From Mycolicibacterium brisbanense (lineage in GTDB: Bacteria; Actinomycetota; Actinomycetes; Mycobacteriales; Mycobacteriaceae): DNA of 64,000 nt. Of the stretch, positions 42,441 through 51,288 are shown in pieces (position 1 is the stretch's first letter; each line of letters starts with the position of its first letter). Where the stretch lies: NCBI RefSeq assembly GCF_001570425.1, contig NZ_BCSX01000035.1, forward strand, positions 186,001-250,000, read 5' to 3'. Under the pieces are notes generated by a model. The model did no database searches. It was not told the DNA's origin and saw nothing but the letters and a program-made list of their open reading frames with translations. A program made the translations under genes and the position numbers.

Positions 42441-43972
42441 ACGAGAAGACGGACGTCGTCATATCGGGTGCCGGGCCCAACGGCCTGTTGCTGGCGGGGG
42501 AGCTCGCATTGGCAGGCATTCGTCCCGTCGTGCTCGAGCAACTTGCCGCTGCGAGCACCGAATTGAAGGCCAATGGGATTGTCGGACAGGCGGTTCGCGC
42601 GCTCGACCTGCGCGGCCTCTATGCGATGCTCAGTGGCTCGGCCGACCCGCCGCAACCCATGCCCGGCTACATCTTCGCGGGTATGCGGCTGCCCTTCGTC
42701 GGCGTGGTCGACAATCCCATGTACGGCATGATGATTCAGCAGCCCCGCGTGGTGCGCACGCTGGTCGACTGGGTGGAGTCCCTCGGCGTGCAGATCCGCT
42801 GGGGTCACGAGCTCACCGGAATCGATTCGCGCGCCGACGGTGTCACGCTGTCGGTGACCTCCTCCGAGGACTCCTACCGGCTGGACGCCCGCTACCTCGT
42901 CGGGGCCGACGGTGGGCGCAGCTTCGTCAGGAAGAGCGTCGGCATCGAGTTCCCCGGGTTCACCACCGACGTGGTCGCTCGGATCGCACATGTCAGCGTG
43001 CCGGACGAGCTGCGCACCGGCGACGGGGGCCTGAACCTCCCGGGGTTCGGACATATCCCGTTCGGGCACAACAGGTTCGATGGTGGCGTGCTGATCTACG
43101 CCGAGTTCGAGCCGAGCCGGCCGATGGTCGGGACGATCGAATACGGGAACATGCTGCCCGACGACGCTCCGCCGCTGACGCTGGCGGAACTGCGGGAGAG
43201 CGCCGCGCGGGTGATCGGGGTGGATCTGCCCATCGGTCCGCCACCCGGCGACGGGCCACATGCGTTGCGGCGCATCAACGGCCAGAACACCCGGCAGGCT
43301 GACCGGTACCGGGCCGGCAACGTGTTCCTGGTCGGCGATGCCGCGCATGTGCACTCGGCGATGGGTGGTCCTGGGCTGAACCTGGGCATGCAGGACGCGA
43401 TGAACCTCGGCTGGAAGCTGGCCGCCGAACTCAACGGCTGGGCTCCGCCGGGGTTGTTGGACAGCTACCACACCGAACGTCACCCGATCGGCCGGCGCGT
43501 GATGACGCAGTCGATGGCGCAGGCCGCGCTGATGGCGGCCGGTCCCGAAGTCGATGCTCTGCGAACACTTTTCGCCGAACTGCTGGCGACGCCGGACGGC
43601 GCGACGCACATCGCGAACGTGATCGCCGGCTCGGACCTGCCCTACGACATGGGGTCCGGGGGACACCGGCTCTGCGGGTCGATGGTGCCCGAGCTGGTGC
43701 TCGACGACGGGCGTCGGGTGGCCGAGCTGATGCGGGCCGGCCGGCCGGTGCTGATCGATTCGGCGGGCGGTTACGCCGATGCCGCGCAGGCATGGGTCGA
43801 CCGGGTCGAGACCGTGCGGGCGCGGGTGGTCGACGGGCCGGCCGCCTTGCTGATCCGGCCCGACGGCTACGTCGCCTGGGCCGCAGACGGATCCGACGAT
43901 GGTGGGTTGACCGACGCACTGCGGCGATGGTTCGGCGCCGGCGTGGCCGACGCCGCAGAGCTCAGCGCCTGA
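42437..43972 (+). CDS. FAD-dependent aromatic hydroxylase (group A; PgaE/Rox-like)
   Basis: A 511-aa flavoprotein monooxygenase. It has GAGPNGLLLAGELA (FAD motif, about 11-24), the DG motif ARYLVGADGGRSFVRK near 160 and the GD motif NVFLVGDAAHVHSAMGGPGLNLGMQDA near 295-325. A C-terminal thioredoxin-like domain is typical of polyketide and antibiotic hydroxylases. Being paired with TetR it may inactivate a xenobiotic or antibiotic such as a rifamycin-like compound. The pairing is seen, the substrate is a guess. Confidence 0.88.
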   Translation: MNEKTDVVISGAGPNGLLLAGELALAGIRPVVLEQLAAASTELKANGIVGQAVRALDLRGLYAMLSGSADPPQPMPGYIFAGMRLPFVGVVDNPMYGMMIQQPRVVRTLVDWVESLGVQIRWGHELTGIDSRADGVTLSVTSSEDSYRLDARYLVGADGGRSFVRKSVGIEFPGFTTDVVARIAHVSVPDELRTGDGGLNLPGFGHIPFGHNRFDGGVLIYAEFEPSRPMVGTIEYGNMLPDDAPPLTLAELRESAARVIGVDLPIGPPPGDGPHALRRINGQNTRQADRYRAGNVFLVGDAAHVHSAMGGPGLNLGMQDAMNLGWKLAAELNGWAPPGLLDSYHTERHPIGRRVMTQSMAQAALMAAGPEVDALRTLFAELLATPDGATHIANVIAGSDLPYDMGSGGHRLCGSMVPELVLDDGRRVAELMRAGRPVLIDSAGGYADAAQAWVDRVETVRARVVDGPAALLIRPDGYVAWAADGSDDGGLTDALRRWFGAGVADAAELSA

Positions 43973-44026
43973 GGCGACCTTCGAGAAGCTGGTTTGACCG
44001 TGTGACCAGGCGGAAATCCCTCAGGT

Positions 44027-45451
44027 ATGCACGAGGCTCTCGAGCGGGAAGACAAGTGGGACGTCGATGATCAGTTCCAGTTGCCGGATCTGCGCGACAT
44101 CTTCACGGATGCTCACGTCGAGCACGACATCGTCGACTTGACCAGCGAGTACTACGACACCGCGGAGCGCGACCTGCAGACGCACGCCATCTTGCTCCGC
44201 CGTCGCTCCGGTGACGACGACACCGGATGGCAGGTGAAGGTTCCGGCGGCCGAGGGGCGCGTGGAGCTGCATTGGCCGCCCACCGACGGGCTACCCGACG
44301 CCGTCAGGGAGCTGCTCACCGGGGTGACCCTCGGCAAACGTCTGGACAGCATCGCGACAATCCACACCGTCCGCAACCGCTACCGGCTTCGCAGAGCCGA
44401 GGGCGGGGAGCTGTGCGCCGAGATCGCCGACGACTCGGTGCGCGCGTGGGCGGACGAGCGGCTGCTGGCGTGGCGTGAGGTCGAGGCCGAACTCGGGCCC
44501 CGTAGCCGGTCGGTCCCCAAGCGGCTGACCAACCGGCTGGCGGCTGCGGGTGCTCGGCCGTCTACCTATCCGTCGAAGCTGGCCCATATCGTGCCCCCGC
44601 TGCCGGCGGTCGAACCCTTGTCACGGGCGGCGTCGGCGTTGGTGCGGTACGTCAACGCCCAGATCGACCAGATCGTCGCGGGTGATATCGGGTTGCGTCG
44701 CGGGCAGGACCCCATCCACGACACGCGGGTGGCGATCCGGCGGCTGCGCAGCACGTTGCGGGTCTTCGGGAAGGTGTTGGACCAGTCGGTCATCGGTGAT
44801 CTCGATGACGAGCTGCGATGGTTCGCCGGGCTGCTCGGCGATGTCCGCGATTGCCAGGTTCAGCACCGCAGATTCCTGACGGCACTCGATGAGTTCCCCG
44901 ACGACCTGGTTCTCGGCCCGGTGCGCTCGCGCGTGCGAAATGACCTGCAGGCCATCGAGCTTCCCGCGCGCGCCGAAATCTCCGAGGCCATGGACTCGCC
45001 GCGGTACCTGGCGATCATGGCGGCGCTGCGCATCTGGCGCACCGCACCGCCGGTGGATCCGAAGATCAGCACCAAGGATCTGATCAAGCGGGCGCGCAAA
45101 GCCCAGCGGAAGGCCGATCGACGGCTCACCGCCGCGCTCGGTGACGGCGACGCCGACGGCGCGATGCTGCACCGCGCACGTAAAGCAGCCAAGCGCGCCC
45201 GATATGCCGCGGAGCTGTGCGCAGGCGTCGGAAACTCGGCGCAAGCCAAGCGAACAGCCAAGCGCTACAAGCGATTCCAGTCGGTGCTCGGTGACCATCA
45301 GGACACCGTGGTGGCATCGGCCAGCCTGCGCCGCATGGCAGCGTCGGCGGGCACGACCGGCGGTGAAAACGGCTTCACCTTCGGTCTGCTGTTCGGTCGT
45401 GAACAGCGGCTGGCCGACGAGTGTCGTCGCAAGGCACGCAGCTTGCTGTGA
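44027..45451 (+). CDS. CYTH-CHAD domain protein
   Basis: A 474-aa protein. The N-terminal CYTH (triphosphate tunnel metalloenzyme) domain begins with the diagnostic E6-x-E8-x-K10. It also contains YYDTAERDLQTHAILLRRRSG and WQVKVP. The C-terminal CHAD domain (about 190-470) is helical, with conserved His/Arg/Lys residues (HDTRVAIRRLRSTLRVF, LHRARKAAKRARYAAELC, LGDHQDTVV) that bind inorganic polyphosphate. A polyphosphate-linked phosphatase or phosphate-sensing role is likely. Monocistronic. Confidence 0.93.
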   Translation: MHEALEREDKWDVDDQFQLPDLRDIFTDAHVEHDIVDLTSEYYDTAERDLQTHAILLRRRSGDDDTGWQVKVPAAEGRVELHWPPTDGLPDAVRELLTGVTLGKRLDSIATIHTVRNRYRLRRAEGGELCAEIADDSVRAWADERLLAWREVEAELGPRSRSVPKRLTNRLAAAGARPSTYPSKLAHIVPPLPAVEPLSRAASALVRYVNAQIDQIVAGDIGLRRGQDPIHDTRVAIRRLRSTLRVFGKVLDQSVIGDLDDELRWFAGLLGDVRDCQVQHRRFLTALDEFPDDLVLGPVRSRVRNDLQAIELPARAEISEAMDSPRYLAIMAALRIWRTAPPVDPKISTKDLIKRARKAQRKADRRLTAALGDGDADGAMLHRARKAAKRARYAAELCAGVGNSAQAKRTAKRYKRFQSVLGDHQDTVVASASLRRMAASAGTTGGENGFTFGLLFGREQRLADECRRKARSLL

Positions 45452-45463
45452 CCCGCAGTGCGA

Positions 45464-46195
45464 CTAGGGCAGCGTCGAGCGGATGGACACCGTCACGTAC
45501 GGCAGCGCCAGACCGGAGCTGTTGGCCAGCGCCGGGTGCGTGGCCAGCAGTTCGCGAACCTGCCCCAGCGTGCGCGTGCGCACCTGCTCGGGTGAGGTGA
45601 TGCAGTAGCTACGTGAGGCCACGAGATCGATAAGTGCTTGTGGCGTCAGATAACTCGTCCACTCGACCTGCTGGCGTTCGGTCTCGGCGAACGGCGCGGG
45701 CAGCTTCACCTCGTGGTTGAAGGGATCGTTTTCGTGACCGATGATCTGCCCGAGGTCCTTGACCCAGCCCATCCGCTCGTCGCGGGTGTTCCACACCAGG
45801 CCCAGCCGCCCGCCCGGGCGCAGCACGCGGCTGACCTCGGCCGCCGCCCGTTCCGGATCGAACCAGTGCCAGGCCTGGGCGACCAGCACGGCGTCGACAC
45901 TGTTGTCCGCCAACGGGATCTCTTCTGCGGTGCCCAGCAGCGCCGGAGTGTCGGGCAGTGAATTCGTCAGCAGCTCCAGCATTTCCGGGATCGGATCGAC
46001 GGCGATCACGTTCAGGCCACGCTCGACGAGCCGGGTGGTGAGCTTCCCGGTGCCCGCCCCCAGGTCGAGCACGTCGGATGCGCCGGCAGGCAACAGCCAG
46101 TCGATCGCTTCGGGTGGATAGGACGGGCGGCCGCGTTCGTAGGCCGCGGCCTCCGAGCCGAACGAGAGGGAACGGTGCGGACCCGACACGCTCAC
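45464..46195 (-). CDS. class I SAM-dependent methyltransferase (Rv3342-like)
   Basis: A 243-aa protein with motif I VLDLGAGTGKLT near residue 41, acidic post-I IAVDPIPEML, motif II VDAVLVAQAWHWFD and LRPGGRLGLVWNTRD. The GTG start overlaps the metX stop (GTGA), so it is the third gene of the SAM-IV-controlled metY-metX operon. The order is the same as Rv3340-Rv3341-Rv3342. The methyl acceptor is unknown. Riboswitch control by SAM of a SAM user is noteworthy. Confidence 0.9.
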   Translation of the reverse strand: MSVSGPHRSLSFGSEAAAYERGRPSYPPEAIDWLLPAGASDVLDLGAGTGKLTTRLVERGLNVIAVDPIPEMLELLTNSLPDTPALLGTAEEIPLADNSVDAVLVAQAWHWFDPERAAAEVSRVLRPGGRLGLVWNTRDERMGWVKDLGQIIGHENDPFNHEVKLPAPFAETERQQVEWTSYLTPQALIDLVASRSYCITSPEQVRTRTLGQVRELLATHPALANSSGLALPYVTVSIRSTLP

Positions 46196-47334
46196 CTCGG
46201 TATCAGCTCCAGTGTTCGGCGCACCAGCTTGCCGACCACCTCGGTCTCGACAAGGAATCCGTCGTGCCCGTACTCCGAGTCGACGACGTCCAATTCACGG
46301 CAACCGGGCAGCAGCTCGGCGAGCTCCTCCTGCAGGCGGATCGGGTAGAGCCGGTCGGAGGTGATCCCGCCGACGATCACCGGAACCGGGCAACCGCGCA
46401 GCGCGGCCCGCACCCCGCCGCGGCCGCGGCCGACGTCGTGGCTGGACAGTGCGTCGGAGAGCACGACATAGGTGCCGGGATCGAACCGGGCGGCCAGCTT
46501 GCCGCCCTGGTACTCCAGGTAGCTCTGCACCCCGTAGCGGCCGCCGTTGACGGGATCCTCGCCCCGTTGCGCGTCGTTGCGGAACCGGGCGTCGAGCTCC
46601 TCTTCGCCGCGGTAGGTGAGGTGCGCGAATCGCCGCGCGATCTCCATCCCGGTCAGCGGTTCGCGGCCGGTGCCGTAATAGTCGCCGCCCTGCCAGTCGG
46701 GATCGGCCTTGATGGCCGCGACCTGGCTGCTCTGAGTACCGATCTGGTCGGCGGTCGCGCGCGCCCCGACCGCGAGCACCAGACCGGCGCCGACCTCGTC
46801 GGGGTGGCCGACGAGCCACTCCAGCGCGCGTGCCCCGCCCATCGAGCCGCCGACCACCGCCGCGACCTTGGTGATGCCCAGCGCCGCAAGCGCGGCCCGG
46901 TCGGCCTCGACTTGATCGCGGATGGTGATCTGGGGAAACCTTGAGCCCCAAGGCTTTCCATCGGGAGCAAGCGACCCAGGACCAGTGGAGCCGCGGCACC
47001 CGCCGAGCACGTTGGTGGAAATCGCGCACCAGCGGTCGGTGTCGATCGGGGCGCCGGGGCCGGCCACGCCGTCCCACCAGCCGGGGGTCGGGTGGTCGGG
47101 GCCGGCCGGGCCGGTGATGTACGAATCTCCGGTCAGTGCGTGCAGCACCACCACGACGTTGTCGCGGGTCGGGGACAGTTCGCCCCAGCGCTGCACGGCG
47201 ATGGTGACGTCGGGCAGGACGGTGCCGTTCTCCAGGCGCAGTTCGCCGATGTTCACCAGACCCAGCTCGCCTTCGGCGGGCAGCTGGGCGGGGGGATGGT
47301 CGGAGGCCACGGTGGGAATCTCGGTGATGGTCAC
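46192..47334 (-). CDS. metX: homoserine O-acetyltransferase
   Basis: A 380-aa alpha/beta-hydrolase-fold enzyme making O-acetylhomoserine from acetyl-CoA and homoserine. NVVVVLHALTGDSYITGP, NVLGGCRGSTGP, the nucleophile Ser in GGSMGGARALEW, Asp in VGGITSDRLYP and His in SEYGHDGFLVE are all present. GTG at 47334 gives the family start, with an AAGG site upstream; the longer frame reads back into metY. Nineteen bases follow the metY stop. Confidence 0.97.
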   Translation of the reverse strand: MTITEIPTVASDHPPAQLPAEGELGLVNIGELRLENGTVLPDVTIAVQRWGELSPTRDNVVVVLHALTGDSYITGPAGPDHPTPGWWDGVAGPGAPIDTDRWCAISTNVLGGCRGSTGPGSLAPDGKPWGSRFPQITIRDQVEADRAALAALGITKVAAVVGGSMGGARALEWLVGHPDEVGAGLVLAVGARATADQIGTQSSQVAAIKADPDWQGGDYYGTGREPLTGMEIARRFAHLTYRGEEELDARFRNDAQRGEDPVNGGRYGVQSYLEYQGGKLAARFDPGTYVVLSDALSSHDVGRGRGGVRAALRGCPVPVIVGGITSDRLYPIRLQEELAELLPGCRELDVVDSEYGHDGFLVETEVVGKLVRRTLELIPR

Positions 47335-47353
47335 TGTGCGGTTCTCACCTTCC

Positions 47354-48676
47354 TCACACCGTCGCCGTGGCCTGGTCGGCGGCGCGGAACGGACGAGCGG
47401 CCGCGAAGCCCCGGTCGAGGTCGGCCAGGATGTCGTCGATGCCCTCGAGACCGACGGCGAGGCGCACCAGCCCGGGGGTGACACCGCTGGCCAACTGCTC
47501 CTCGGGGTTGAGCTGCTGGTGGGTGGTCGATGCCGGGTGGATCACCAGCGAGCGGACGTCACCGATGTTGGCGACGTGGCTGTGCAGGGTGAGTGCGTTG
47601 ACGAAGGCCTTACCGGCCTCGATGCCGCCCGCCAACTCGAACGCCAGCACCGCGCCGGTGCCCTTGGGGGCCAGTTTGCGGCCCAGCTCGTACCAGGGCG
47701 AGGTGGGCAGCCCGGCATAGTTCACCGAGATCACGTCCGGCTGCCCTGCGACGTACTCGGCGACCTTCTGGGCGTTGGACACATGGCGTTCAACGCGCAG
47801 CGACAGCGTTTCCAATCCCTGTGCGATGAGGAAGGCGTTGAACGGGGCGGCGGCACTCCCCAGATCACGCAGCAGCTGCACCCGCGCCTTGAGCGCGTAG
47901 GCGGGCGCACCGAGATCGGCGAACACCACACCGTGGTAGCTGGGGTCCGGCTCGGTGAAACCGGGGAACTTCCCGTTGGTCCAGTCGAAGTTCCCGCTGT
48001 CGACGATGACGCCTGCGATCGCCGAGCCGTGTCCTCCGAGGTACTTGGTGGCCGAGTGCACGACGATGTCGGCGCCGTGGGCGATCGGCTGGATCAGGTA
48101 CGGGGTGGCGATGGTGTTGTCGACGATCAACGGCACGCCGTTGTCATGCGCCACGGCGGCCACGTTCGGGATGTCGAGGATGTCGATCTGCGGATTGGAG
48201 ATCGTCTCCCCGAAGAACGCCTTGGTGTTGGGCCGCACGGCCGCCCGCCAGGTGTCGAGGTCGTCGGGGTTCTCCACGAAGCTGACCTCGATGCCGAGCT
48301 TGGGCAGCGTGTAGTGGAAGAGGTTGTACGTGCCGCCGTAGAGCCGCGGGGACGACACGATGTGATCGCCCGCGCTGGCGAGGTTCAGGATCGCGAACGT
48401 CTCGGCGGCCTGCCCCGAGGACAGGAACAGCGCCGCGACACCGCCTTCGAGAGCGGCGATGCGCTGTTCCACCACGTCGGTGGTGGGGTTCATGATCCGG
48501 GTGTAGATGTTGCCCGGCTCGGTCAGCCCGAACAGCGCCGCCGCGTGGTCGGTGTCGCGGAAGGTGTACGACGTGGTCTGGTAGATGGGCAGGGCTCGGG
48601 CGTTGGTGGCGCTGTCGGGTGTCTGACCCGCGTGGATCTGCTTGGTTTCGAACGACCAGGTGTCGGGGGTGGTCAT
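47354..48676 (-). CDS. metY: O-acetylhomoserine sulfhydrylase (direct sulfhydrylation)
   Basis: A 440-aa PLP enzyme of the Cys/Met-metabolism family, making homocysteine from O-acetylhomoserine and sulfide. It is often labelled metC in M. tuberculosis. IYQTTSYTFRDTDHAA, YTRIMNPTTDVVEQR, SSGQAAETFAIL, the PLP Lys in HSATKYLGGHGSA and LHSHVANIGDVRSLVIHPASTTH are diagnostic. First gene of the operon, behind the SAM-IV riboswitch. Confidence 0.97.
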   Translation of the reverse strand: MTTPDTWSFETKQIHAGQTPDSATNARALPIYQTTSYTFRDTDHAAALFGLTEPGNIYTRIMNPTTDVVEQRIAALEGGVAALFLSSGQAAETFAILNLASAGDHIVSSPRLYGGTYNLFHYTLPKLGIEVSFVENPDDLDTWRAAVRPNTKAFFGETISNPQIDILDIPNVAAVAHDNGVPLIVDNTIATPYLIQPIAHGADIVVHSATKYLGGHGSAIAGVIVDSGNFDWTNGKFPGFTEPDPSYHGVVFADLGAPAYALKARVQLLRDLGSAAAPFNAFLIAQGLETLSLRVERHVSNAQKVAEYVAGQPDVISVNYAGLPTSPWYELGRKLAPKGTGAVLAFELAGGIEAGKAFVNALTLHSHVANIGDVRSLVIHPASTTHQQLNPEEQLASGVTPGLVRLAVGLEGIDDILADLDRGFAAARPFRAADQATATV

Positions 48677-48826
48677 GGTCGGTGTCTCCTATGAAGTCGG
48701 GTGAATCGGCTACCGGGCGTCGCGCCTGCACGTGCAGACGGCGGACGGACGCGAACAGTTCACGGACGACAGCACATGGGTGGCCTCCATCAGGTTTCCC
48801 TGTCTCTCTGGGGGCCCGTACCTTCG
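48677..48826 (-). promoter_or_regulatory. expression platform between SAM-IV aptamer and metY
   Basis: A 150-base leader carrying CCCCCAGAGAGACAGGGAAACCTGATGG close to the aptamer and AGGAGACACCGACC directly before the metY ATG (AGGAG is the ribosome site). No clear terminator hairpin with a U run is present, so control may be translational or Rho-linked. The mechanism is not proven here. Confidence 0.5.
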
Positions 48827-48946
48827 GACCCGCGCTTGCCTTGCAGCCGCTGACGGCTACTCAACCTGGTCATCACCCGGGGCACCCCACCGCGGTTGGA
48901 GGGTTGCCGGCCAGCAAGCCGGGGCTTATCGCTGGCGCTCATGACC
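48827..48946 (-). ncRNA. SAM-IV riboswitch
   Basis: The minus strand from 48946 to 48827 follows the mycobacterial SAM-IV aptamer nearly base for base: 5' GGTCATGAGCGCCAGCG, the P2 stem CCCCGGCTTGCTGGCCGG, GCAACCCTCCAACCGCGGTGG, the GGTGCCCCGGGTGATGACC pseudoknot side, the GTAGCCGTCAGCGGCTGC hairpin and a 3' GCAAGCGCGGGTC end. It senses S-adenosylmethionine and should switch off metY-metX when SAM is plentiful. A TATTCT about ten bases upstream of the aptamer is a plausible -10. Confidence 0.95.
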
Positions 48947-49155
48947 GCGTCCAAGAATATCTCATGACGGCGGGCGGGAACCAAGTGGTCGTCCTGGCGG
49001 GTCGGTGCCGTGGCCGCCTGGAACGTGTTGCAATCCGCGCCGCCGCGGTGCCGGCACGCTACTCCCGGGTAAGAAAGCGGCCACGTCATCGAGGCTGCGC
49101 GCCCTTGTAGGGTGGCCGCGAGAGACGTTCGACGAGCAGGAGGGTGCGGGCTCAC
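48947..49155. promoter_or_regulatory. intergenic region holding divergent met and icd promoters
   Basis: About 210 bases between the riboswitch and icd. TATTCT on the minus strand near 48955 probably drives the met leader. TAGGGT on the plus strand near 49110 is a weak candidate -10 for icd. An AGGAGGG at 49138-49144 sits about 12 bases before the icd ATG at 49156. No ORF is supported. Confidence 0.45.
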
Positions 49156-50376
49156 ATGTCCAAGATCAAAGTCGAAGGCACTGTCGCCGAACTCGACGGT
49201 GACGAGATGACCCGCATCATCTGGCAGATGATCAAGGATCAGCTGATCCTGCCGTACCTCGACATCGACCTGGACTACTACGACCTCGGCATCGAACACC
49301 GCGACGCGACCGACGACCAGGTCACCATCGACGCGGCCAACGCCATCAAGCGCCACGGGGTGGGCGTCAAGTGCGCGACCATCACGCCCGACGAGGCGCG
49401 GGTCAAGGAGTTCAACCTCAAGAAGATGTGGCTCTCGCCCAACGGCACCATCCGGAACATCCTGGGCGGCACCATCTTCCGCGCCCCGATCGTGATCAAG
49501 AACGTGCCGCGGCTGGTCCCCGGCTGGACCAAGCCGATCATCATCGGCCGCCACGCGTTCGGCGACCAGTACCGCGCCTTCAACACCAAGGTCGACAAGC
49601 CCGGCACCTTCACCGTGACGTTCACCCCGGACGACGGCAGCGAGCCGATGGTGCACGAGGTCGTCCACATCCCGGAGGACGGCGGCGTCATCATGGGCAT
49701 GTACAACTTCCGCAAGTCGATCCAGGACTTCGCCAGGGCGTCGTTCTCCTATGGGCTGCAACAGGATTACCCGGTGTACCTGTCGACCAAGAACACCATC
49801 CTCAAGGGCTACGACGGGATGTTCAAGGACGAGTTCCAGCGCATCTTCGACGAGGAGTTCAAGGCGGAGTTCGACAAGCGCGGCCTGACCTACGAACACC
49901 GCCTGATCGACGACATGGTGGCCTCCTGCCTGAAGTGGGAGGGCGGCTACGTCTGGGCCTGCAAGAACTACGACGGTGACGTCCAATCCGACACCGTCGC
50001 ACAGGGTTACGGCTCGCTCGGGCTGATGACCTCGGTGCTGATGACGCCGGACGGCAAGACCGTCGAGGCGGAGGCCGCCCACGGCACGGTCACGCGGCAC
50101 TACCGCCAGTTCCAGCAGGGCAAGCCGACCTCCACCAACCCGATCGCGTCGATCTTCGCCTGGACCCGCGGTCTGGAGCACCGGGCCAAGCTGGACAACA
50201 CCCCGGCGGTGGCGCACTTCGCCGAGACGCTCGAGCACGTGGTCATCGAGACGGTCGAGGGCGGTTCGATGACCAAGGACCTCGCGTTGCTGATCGGCCC
50301 GGACCAGGCCTGGCAGACCAGCGAGGCCTTCCTGGGGACCATCGCCGAGCATCTGAAGCGCGCGCTGGAGGGGTAG
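49156..50376 (+). CDS. icd: NADP-dependent isocitrate dehydrogenase (homodimeric type)
   Basis: A 406-aa TCA-cycle enzyme of the eukaryote-like class, longer conserved N terminus KVEGTVAELDGDEMTRIIW, WLSPNGTIRNILGGTIFRAPI (substrate Ser/Asn/Arg), IIGRHAFGDQYRA, the metal aspartates in LIDDMVA and KNYDGDVQSD, and EAAHGTVTRHYR. It corresponds to Rv3339c. The ATG at 49156 is preferred over GTG 49144, which is too close to the AGGAGG. Convergent with the hydrolase that follows. Confidence 0.97.
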   Translation: MSKIKVEGTVAELDGDEMTRIIWQMIKDQLILPYLDIDLDYYDLGIEHRDATDDQVTIDAANAIKRHGVGVKCATITPDEARVKEFNLKKMWLSPNGTIRNILGGTIFRAPIVIKNVPRLVPGWTKPIIIGRHAFGDQYRAFNTKVDKPGTFTVTFTPDDGSEPMVHEVVHIPEDGGVIMGMYNFRKSIQDFARASFSYGLQQDYPVYLSTKNTILKGYDGMFKDEFQRIFDEEFKAEFDKRGLTYEHRLIDDMVASCLKWEGGYVWACKNYDGDVQSDTVAQGYGSLGLMTSVLMTPDGKTVEAEAAHGTVTRHYRQFQQGKPTSTNPIASIFAWTRGLEHRAKLDNTPAVAHFAETLEHVVIETVEGGSMTKDLALLIGPDQAWQTSEAFLGTIAEHLKRALEG

Positions 50377-50384
50377 TCGCGGGA

Positions 50385-51218
50385 TCAGCCCGTCGCGCGG
50401 GCCGTGCCGGTGTTGTGATCGATGAACTCGCTGATCACGTCGGTGATCGTGGTGGGAGCCTCGAACATCGGGACGTGGCCGACGCCGTCGAGGCGCTTGA
50501 TCACCGAACCGGGCGCGAGGCTGTCGGTGAAATGCCGCGTGAACCGGGGTGCCGGCAGCACCCGATCCTTCTCGCAGATCACCAGCTGGGTCGGGGTGCG
50601 TGAATGTGCGATCTCCAGCAGGCCCGGCGTGGTGAGTGCCCTGATCATCAGCTTGTAGTAGGCGCGGCAGTGCGCCACGTCGTCGACGAGGTCGCGGCGG
50701 TCCCCGTCGTTGAGGCCCTCCGCGGTTGCGCTGACGGCCAGGTAGGTGATCTGCCGTGCGAACGGCAGGCTCAGCACCCGCTGCCGGAGCAGGGCGGTGG
50801 CGACCACGATGGGCAGCGCGGCCATGAATTTGGCGATGATCTCGTACTTGACGGGCGTGAACCGGGCCCAGCCGCCCGCGGGCGCGATGCCGGTGAGGGT
50901 GCGCGCCCGCCCGCGCCGATCGAGTTCGAAGGCGACCCACCCGCCCAGTGAGTTCCCGACGATATGGGCTGTGCCCCAGCCGAGTTCGTCGAGGCGGCGC
51001 TCGACGTCATCGGCCAGCGACGCCACGTCGAGCAGTGCTGGTCCCGGGTTGCCGCCGTTGTGCCCCGACATGGTCGGGGCGAACACCTCGTAGCGCTCGG
51101 CGAGTCGCGGGGCGACGTATTTCCACACGCTCTGTGACAGCAGGAACGGGTGCAGCAGCAGGACCGGCTCGGAATCCGGGTTGTCGGCGCCAAGGTGGAT
51201 CGGTGCGCGTTCGGCCAT
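50385..51218 (-). CDS. alpha/beta-hydrolase family protein
   Basis: A 277-aa hydrolase with LLLHPFLLSQSVWKYVAPRLAERYEVFAP, nucleophile Ser in GNSLGGWVAFEL near residue 90, acid Asp in CEKDRVLP and His in GVGHVPMFEAP. No signal peptide. It occupies the place of Rv3338/Rv3337, which are truncated pieces in M. tuberculosis; here the gene seems whole. The divergent promoter gap with the exonuclease III gene is 70 bases. Substrate unknown. Confidence 0.85.
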   Translation of the reverse strand: MAERAPIHLGADNPDSEPVLLLHPFLLSQSVWKYVAPRLAERYEVFAPTMSGHNGGNPGPALLDVASLADDVERRLDELGWGTAHIVGNSLGGWVAFELDRRGRARTLTGIAPAGGWARFTPVKYEIIAKFMAALPIVVATALLRQRVLSLPFARQITYLAVSATAEGLNDGDRRDLVDDVAHCRAYYKLMIRALTTPGLLEIAHSRTPTQLVICEKDRVLPAPRFTRHFTDSLAPGSVIKRLDGVGHVPMFEAPTTITDVISEFIDHNTGTARATG

Positions 51219-51288
51219 TTGCCCGACATTAAGGTGATACCGCCGGTACCGCAAGGGTGTGTCGGTGCGGGTCGGTAGGGTCTCGGCC

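Noticed and set aside
46922..48694. 590-codon plus-strand open frame opposite metX/metY
   Set aside because: Shadow of two certain enzymes; no ribosome site or recognisable motif.
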